This document shows, piece by piece, positions 7,001-9,375 of a stretch of 9,375 nt of DNA (positions are counted from its first letter, which is position 1; each line of letters begins with the position of its first letter). This DNA is from Sphingobacteriaceae bacterium (lineage in GTDB: Bacteria; Bacteroidota; Bacteroidia; B-17B0; Aurantibacillaceae). The stretch lies in contig JANYCL010000351.1 of assembly GCA_025360355.1 (NCBI GenBank), forward strand, positions 1-9,375, in the 5' to 3' direction. The position numbers and the translations under genes were made by a program. Below the pieces are notes generated by a model that did not search any database, was not told the origin of the DNA, and saw nothing but the letters and a program-made list of their open reading frames with translations.

Positions 7001-9375
7001 GAAATTAAAGTCCAAACACCTGTACCAACAATTGCTGTATTAGCTGCCATTGTTGTTGTTGGAGAAGAAATACAAAGTGTTTGATTAGACCCTGCATTCG
7101 CAAGAGTTGGAACATCATTTACAATAATAGCAATGGTTGAAGCGGAAGGCGAACAAGGATTATTAGTAATTTGCCATTGGAAAATATTTGTTCCCAATCC
7201 TAATCCTGTAATTGAAGTTGTTGATGACAAAGAATTTGTAATAGTACCACTTCCTGAAATTAATGTCCAAACTCCTATACCGGTAGTAGGGGTATTAGCA
7301 GCCATTGTTGCTGTTGGAGAAGAAATACAAATTGTTTGATTTGGCCCGGCATTTGAAATGGAAGGAAGTCGTTTTACTCTTATGCTAATAGTTGAAGTTG
7401 AAGATACACAAGGAGGATTCGAAATTGTCCATGCAAAAATACTCAAGCCTGTTGGCATGCTTGTAATCGTAGTATTTGGTGAATTTGGACTTGTAATTAC
7501 TCCGCCTCCTGAAACTAAGGTCCAAACTCCGGTTCCTATTATTGGTGTGTTACCGGCCATGATCGCATTCGGACTGCTAATACAAACTGTTTGGTTAGAA
7601 CCTGCACTCGCTATTGTTGGAATGTTATTTACAAGAATTGCAACTGTTGAAGCAGAGTTAGCACAAGGTAAATTTGAAATTGTCCAAGCAAAAACATTTG
7701 TTCCTAAACCTAGACCTGTAATTGATGTCGTTGGTGATAATGAATTAGAGATAACACCTGTACCTGAAACCAAAGTCCATACACCATTCCCAACTGTTGC
7801 AGTGTTCGCAGTCATTGTTGTTGTTGGAGAAGAAATACAAAGTGTTTGATTAGATCCTGCGTTGGCAATTGTTGGAATATCATTTACAATGATCGCCATT
7901 GTTGATGATGTATTAGCGCAAGGTAAATTTGAAATTTCCCACCGAAAAATATTTGTACCTATTGCTAATCCTGTAACGCTTGTTGTTGGAGAAAGTGAAT
8001 TTGTAATTGTACCGCTTCCTGAAATTAAGGTCCAAGCTCCTGTCCCAACAGTAGCGGTATTAGCAGTCATTGTTGTTGTTGGAGAAGAAATACAAAGCGT
8101 TTGATTAGAACCCGCATTGGCAATAGTTGGAACATCATTTACAGTGATGGTAACATTTGAGATAGATGGAAAACAAGGATTGTCTGAAATTGTCCAAGCA
8201 AATACATTCACTCCTAATGCTAGTCCTGTAATTGTTGTATTTGGTATTGCTGTATTTGTAATTATTCCTGAACCGGAAACTAATGACCAAGCACCTGTTC
8301 CGGAAATTGGTGTGTTAGCTGTCATTGTTGTAGTTGGACTTGAAATACAAATTAATTGGTTTGGACCTGAATTCGAAATCGTTGGCCCGGGATTAACCAT
8401 AATCGTAACATTTGAAACTGAATTGGCGCAAGGAGGATTTGAAATTGTCCAGGCAAAAACATTTGTTCCTAAACCTAAACTTGTAATTGTTGTTGCAGGA
8501 TTGTTAGGAGTTGTAATTGCACCGCTTCCTGAAACTAAAGTCCAAACGCCCGTACCAACTAAAGGAATATTAGCGGTCATGGTTGCATTCGGAACATTGA
8601 AACAAACGGTTTGAGTTGATCCTGCGATAGAAGTAGTCGGCATGTCTTCAACTATTATCGCCATTGTTGAAGTTGAATTAGCACATGGTAAATTTGAAAT
8701 TTCCCACTGGAAAATATTGGTTCCTAAACCTAAACCTGTAATTGAAGTTGTTGGAGAAAGTGAATTAGTTATTATTCCGCTTCCTGAAACTAAAGTCCAA
8801 ATTCCTGTACCTACAGTAGCGGTATTAGCAGTCATAATTGTATTAGGACTACTAATACAAATTGTTTGAGTTGATCCCGCGTTTGCGATAGTTGGAACAT
8901 CTTCAACTTCAATTGCCATTGTTGATGTTGAATTAGCGCAAGGTGGATTTGAAATTGTCCATGCAAAAACATTTGTTCCTAAACCTAAACTTGTAATTGT
9001 TGTGGCAGGATTATTAGGAGTTGTAATTGTACCGCTTCCTGAAACTAAAGTCCAAATTCCTGTACCCACAGTAGCGGTATTAGCAGTCATGAAAGTGTTT
9101 GGCGAAGAAATGCAAATGGTTTGACTAACGCCTGCATTTGCAATAGTCGGAACATCCTCAACTTCAATTGCCATTGTTGATGTTGAATTAGCGCAAGGTA
9201 AATTTGAAATTGTCCAGGCGAAAACATTTGTTCCTAAACCTAATCCTGTAATGGATGTTGTTGGAGAATAAATGCAAAGTGTTTGATTAGGACCTGCATT
9301 CGCAACTGTAGGAACTTGATTTACAATAATTGCCATTGTTGATGTAGAAGCTGCGCACGGTAAATTTGAAATTTG
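4090..9375 (-). CDS. Giant Ig/PKD-like repeat surface protein with type B T9SS C-terminal domain (5' end beyond window)
   Basis: The frame is open from the right edge to a TGA at 4090-4092, giving 1761 visible residues; the true start and signal peptide lie outside. The Met codon at 9336 sits inside a repeat and is not a start. The visible part is a 20-residue repeat tail, then 20 tandem repeats of about 85 residues, then a C-terminal domain of about 80 residues. Each repeat follows the pattern PTIANAGxxQTxC, then GTGxWTLxSGSG, then TxITGLxxGTNxFxW and ISNxPC, ending in a short hydrophobic strand. This is typical of secreted Bacteroidota PKD-like/Ig-like stalk domains. The C-terminal domain matches the gliding-motility-associated (CHU_C-type) sorting domain, so export through the T9SS to the cell surface is expected. 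The ligand is unknown; adhesin or gliding filament is an inference. Apart from the last domain the protein is Ser/Thr/Asn/Gly-rich with very few Lys or Arg. It overlaps the following PorP/SprF gene by 4 bp. Confidence 0.95.
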   Translation of the reverse strand, partial: QISNLPCAASTSTMAIIVNQVPTVANAGPNQTLCIYSPTTSITGLGLGTNVFAWTISNLPCANSTSTMAIEVEDVPTIANAGVSQTICISSPNTFMTANTATVGTGIWTLVSGSGTITTPNNPATTITSLGLGTNVFAWTISNPPCANSTSTMAIEVEDVPTIANAGSTQTICISSPNTIMTANTATVGTGIWTLVSGSGIITNSLSPTTSITGLGLGTNIFQWEISNLPCANSTSTMAIIVEDMPTTSIAGSTQTVCFNVPNATMTANIPLVGTGVWTLVSGSGAITTPNNPATTITSLGLGTNVFAWTISNPPCANSVSNVTIMVNPGPTISNSGPNQLICISSPTTTMTANTPISGTGAWSLVSGSGIITNTAIPNTTITGLALGVNVFAWTISDNPCFPSISNVTITVNDVPTIANAGSNQTLCISSPTTTMTANTATVGTGAWTLISGSGTITNSLSPTTSVTGLAIGTNIFRWEISNLPCANTSSTMAIIVNDIPTIANAGSNQTLCISSPTTTMTANTATVGNGVWTLVSGTGVISNSLSPTTSITGLGLGTNVFAWTISNLPCANSASTVAILVNNIPTIASAGSNQTVCISSPNAIMAGNTPIIGTGVWTLVSGGGVITSPNSPNTTITSMPTGLSIFAWTISNPPCVSSTSTISIRVKRLPSISNAGPNQTICISSPTATMAANTPTTGIGVWTLISGSGTITNSLSSTTSITGLGLGTNIFQWQITNNPCSPSASTIAIIVNDVPTLANAGSNQTLCISSPTTTMAANTAIVGTGVWTLISGSGTITNPNLPNTTITGLAIGTNVFQWQISNLPCANSTSTMAIVVNNVPTIANAGSSQTLCISFPITSMTANSVTVGTGVWTLISGSGTITNSLSPTTSITGLALGTNVFAWTISNLPCAASTSTMAIIVNNIPTIANAGSNQTLCISSPTTTMAANSTTVGTGVWTLLSGSGTITNPNLPNTTITGLAIGTNIFQWQISNLPCTASTSTMSIKVNNVPTIANAGSNQTLCISSPTTTMTANTAIVGAGLWTLISGTGVITTPNSPSTTITGLAIGINIFQWEISNLPCANSISTMTIFVDDVPTISNAGAPQNLCFSNFTLTGNAPVVGTGLWTVIVGGSSIATPTLNNSSVSSLITGTNTMVWTISNGVCATSSSTLNLYVNPFPTPAAAGIDQTVCTPTANLNGNNPAIGFGTWSILTGTSAVTTPTIGMSGVINLSNGANTFVWTTSYGACPNNSDTVIIFRDSLPTISLAGTNQVLCSPTTTLNANMPVVGIGTWSVIAGGSSVTTTTLNTSGITTLATGNNIFEWSIANGVCPASTSTVSVFVDSYPTVSNAGPDFTICASSSTLNANLPVVGTGVWTVIAGTSYATTPTLNNSPVSSLSTGTNALVWTISNGTCPSSLDTVNIQVDDFASSVSAGTNQVFCLTTTTANLSATIPSIGITTWSVMTGGGTITSPNSNTTSVTGLTTGTNSLVWTNTNGVCPTTSDTVDIILLMFPTPANAGPDQIICPTNATLGANLPAIGYGNWSVVTGGGSVDTPTSNISNVNGLSTGTNSLVWTTSNGDCPTSTDTVLINVLPPVQQAYAGHDTTIYVTSFTVNGNLPTTGSGVWQFVGGSYNIANPNQNSTQLTTIVPGVNTIKWTIAEMCGTTEDDLVITLIVLEIPNAISPNGDGINDYLEIPVSDFYSNVEVKIMNRWGGVVFEDRNYKNTWNGINQDNAPLAEDTYFYIIKLDEEVKTGYILVKR
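4093..4332 (-). other. Type B T9SS C-terminal domain (gliding motility-associated, CHU_C-like)
   Basis: The last 80 residues of the adhesin begin with AISPNGDGINDYLEI (SPNGDGIND at 4300-4326), followed by VEVKIMNRWGGVVFE, then TWNGINQ, then LAEDTYFYIIKL, ending GYILVKR. These are the hallmark blocks of the gliding-motility-associated C-terminal domain: SPNGDGxND, xxxNRWGxxVFE, WxGxxxx, GTYxYxI and GxxxLxR. In the family this domain directs proteins through the T9SS, and type B cargo generally depends on a PorP/SprF partner, which is the next gene. Unlike the repeats, this domain is rich in charged residues. Confidence 0.95.
4333..6093 (-). repeat. Divergent Ig/PKD-like repeat block, 7 copies
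   Basis: Units lie at 5845-6093, 5596-5844, 5347-5595, 5098-5346, 4843-5097, 4594-4842 and 4333-4593. Five are 83 residues, that at 4843-5097 is 85 and the last is about 87. They keep the same fold signature (NAGxxQxxC, GxGxWxV, TGTNxxVW, ISNGxC) but share far less sequence with one another than the 13 units before them. They use NGVCP-type second cysteine motifs, and the segment between the cysteines is two residues shorter. The last unit (AYAGHD) lacks the first cysteine and leads straight into the sorting domain. This looks like the older, membrane-proximal part of the array. Confidence 0.93.
9154..9315 (-). repeat. Internally deleted repeat unit (54 instead of 85 residues)
   Basis: This unit runs from QTLCIYSPTT directly into SITGLGLGTN. 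It lacks the 31 residues that separate the two SPTT motifs in full units, including the conserved GTGxWTLxSGSG strand. The loss is exactly 93 bp and stays in frame. Both cysteines remain. Confidence 0.9.
9256..9267 (-). other. 12-nt direct-repeat junction of the 93-bp deletion
   Basis: The minus-strand sequence TCTCCAACAACA occurs once here. In the full unit at 7879-8133 it occurs twice, at 8074-8085 and 7981-7992, exactly 93 bp apart and encoding SPTT both times. The short unit is what remains when two such copies recombine or slip and one copy plus the intervening DNA is lost. Confidence 0.8.

Larger units (their letters stand above)
6094..9375 (-). repeat. Homogenised 255-bp tandem repeat block, 13 copies plus a partial
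   Basis: Taking PTIANAG as the unit start, the units lie at 9154-9315 (short, 54 residues), 8899-9153, 8644-8898, 8389-8643, 8134-8388, 7879-8133, 7624-7878, 7369-7623, 7114-7368, 6859-7113, 6604-6858, 6349-6603 and 6094-6348. The tail of a further unit is at 9316-9375. All complete units are exactly 85 codons. Residue 14 is Cys in every unit and residue 72 is Cys in the full-length ones, with Trp at 34 and 65. The segment around residues 45-51 comes in two flavours, NSLSPTT and PNxPxTT, mixed along the array. Many differences between copies are synonymous, so the protein is under constraint even though the DNA is related by duplication. Confidence 0.95.

Noticed and set aside
4856..8869. A series of plus-strand open frames of 70-222 codons (for example 5651-6319, 7358-7849, 8117-8614)
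   Set aside because: They are antisense shadows of the repeat protein. They recur with the 255-bp period, their products are Val/Ile/Pro/Glu-rich mirror images of the repeat, and they end wherever the reverse complement of the Asn-Gln codons gives a stop. The minus strand has a recognisable fold and a sorting domain.
9334..9336. Met codon at 9336 as the start of the repeat protein
   Set aside because: It lies inside the conserved STSTMAIIV strand of a repeat, and the frame stays open with repeat sequence (QISNLPCAAS) to the right edge.
4333..9375. CRISPR array or satellite DNA
   Set aside because: The repeat unit is 255 bp, codes throughout in one frame, has no unique spacers, and ends in a secretion domain.

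Overview
The window is AT-rich and every convincing gene lies on the minus strand. It looks like chromosomal DNA of a Bacteroidota (Bacteroidetes) bacterium of the Flavobacteriia/Cytophagia/Sphingobacteriia type. The basis is the gene families: a type B (gliding motility-associated) C-terminal secretion domain, a PorP/SprF-family outer-membrane protein, and a PD40/PKD/SPOR-type envelope protein. All three belong to type IX secretion (T9SS) surface modules known only in this phylum. Species cannot be told from the sequence.

Layout in the direction of transcription (right to left). (1) Positions 9375-4090 hold the 3' part of a giant repetitive surface protein, at least 1761 residues, with its N-terminus beyond the window. 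It is one uninterrupted array of Ig/PKD-like repeats. Thirteen closely related copies (6094-9315, plus a partial copy at 9316-9375) are followed by seven divergent copies (4333-6093) and a type B T9SS C-terminal domain (4093-4332). (2) Positions 4093-3206 hold a complete 295-residue PorP/SprF-family protein, which overlaps the adhesin stop codon by 4 bp (ATGA). (3) Positions 3197-1 hold a long open frame of at least 1065 codons, starting 8 bp after the PorP/SprF stop and running off the left edge. It has a signal peptide, a PD40 (WD40-like) propeller, a PKD-like domain, a divergent SPOR-like domain, a Asn/Thr/Glu/Lys-rich linker and two clear SPOR-like repeats.

The three genes are almost certainly one transcriptional and functional unit: a secreted cell-surface filament or adhesin, the partner outer-membrane protein expected to receive or tether it, and a periplasmic protein that may bind the pair to peptidoglycan. 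Start and end of the operon, its promoter and its terminator lie outside the window. No RNA genes, mobile elements or CRISPR arrays are visible, and no gap longer than 8 bp is left without a gene.

The most interesting material is the evolution of the repeat array: a sharp homogenised/divergent boundary, a 93-bp in-frame deletion between two copies of a 12-nt direct repeat, 510-bp (two-unit) correspondences, a paired-cysteine ladder and a near absence of basic residues. The SPOR-for-OmpA architecture of the third gene is also notable. The general system type is known; I do not see proof of a wholly new system.
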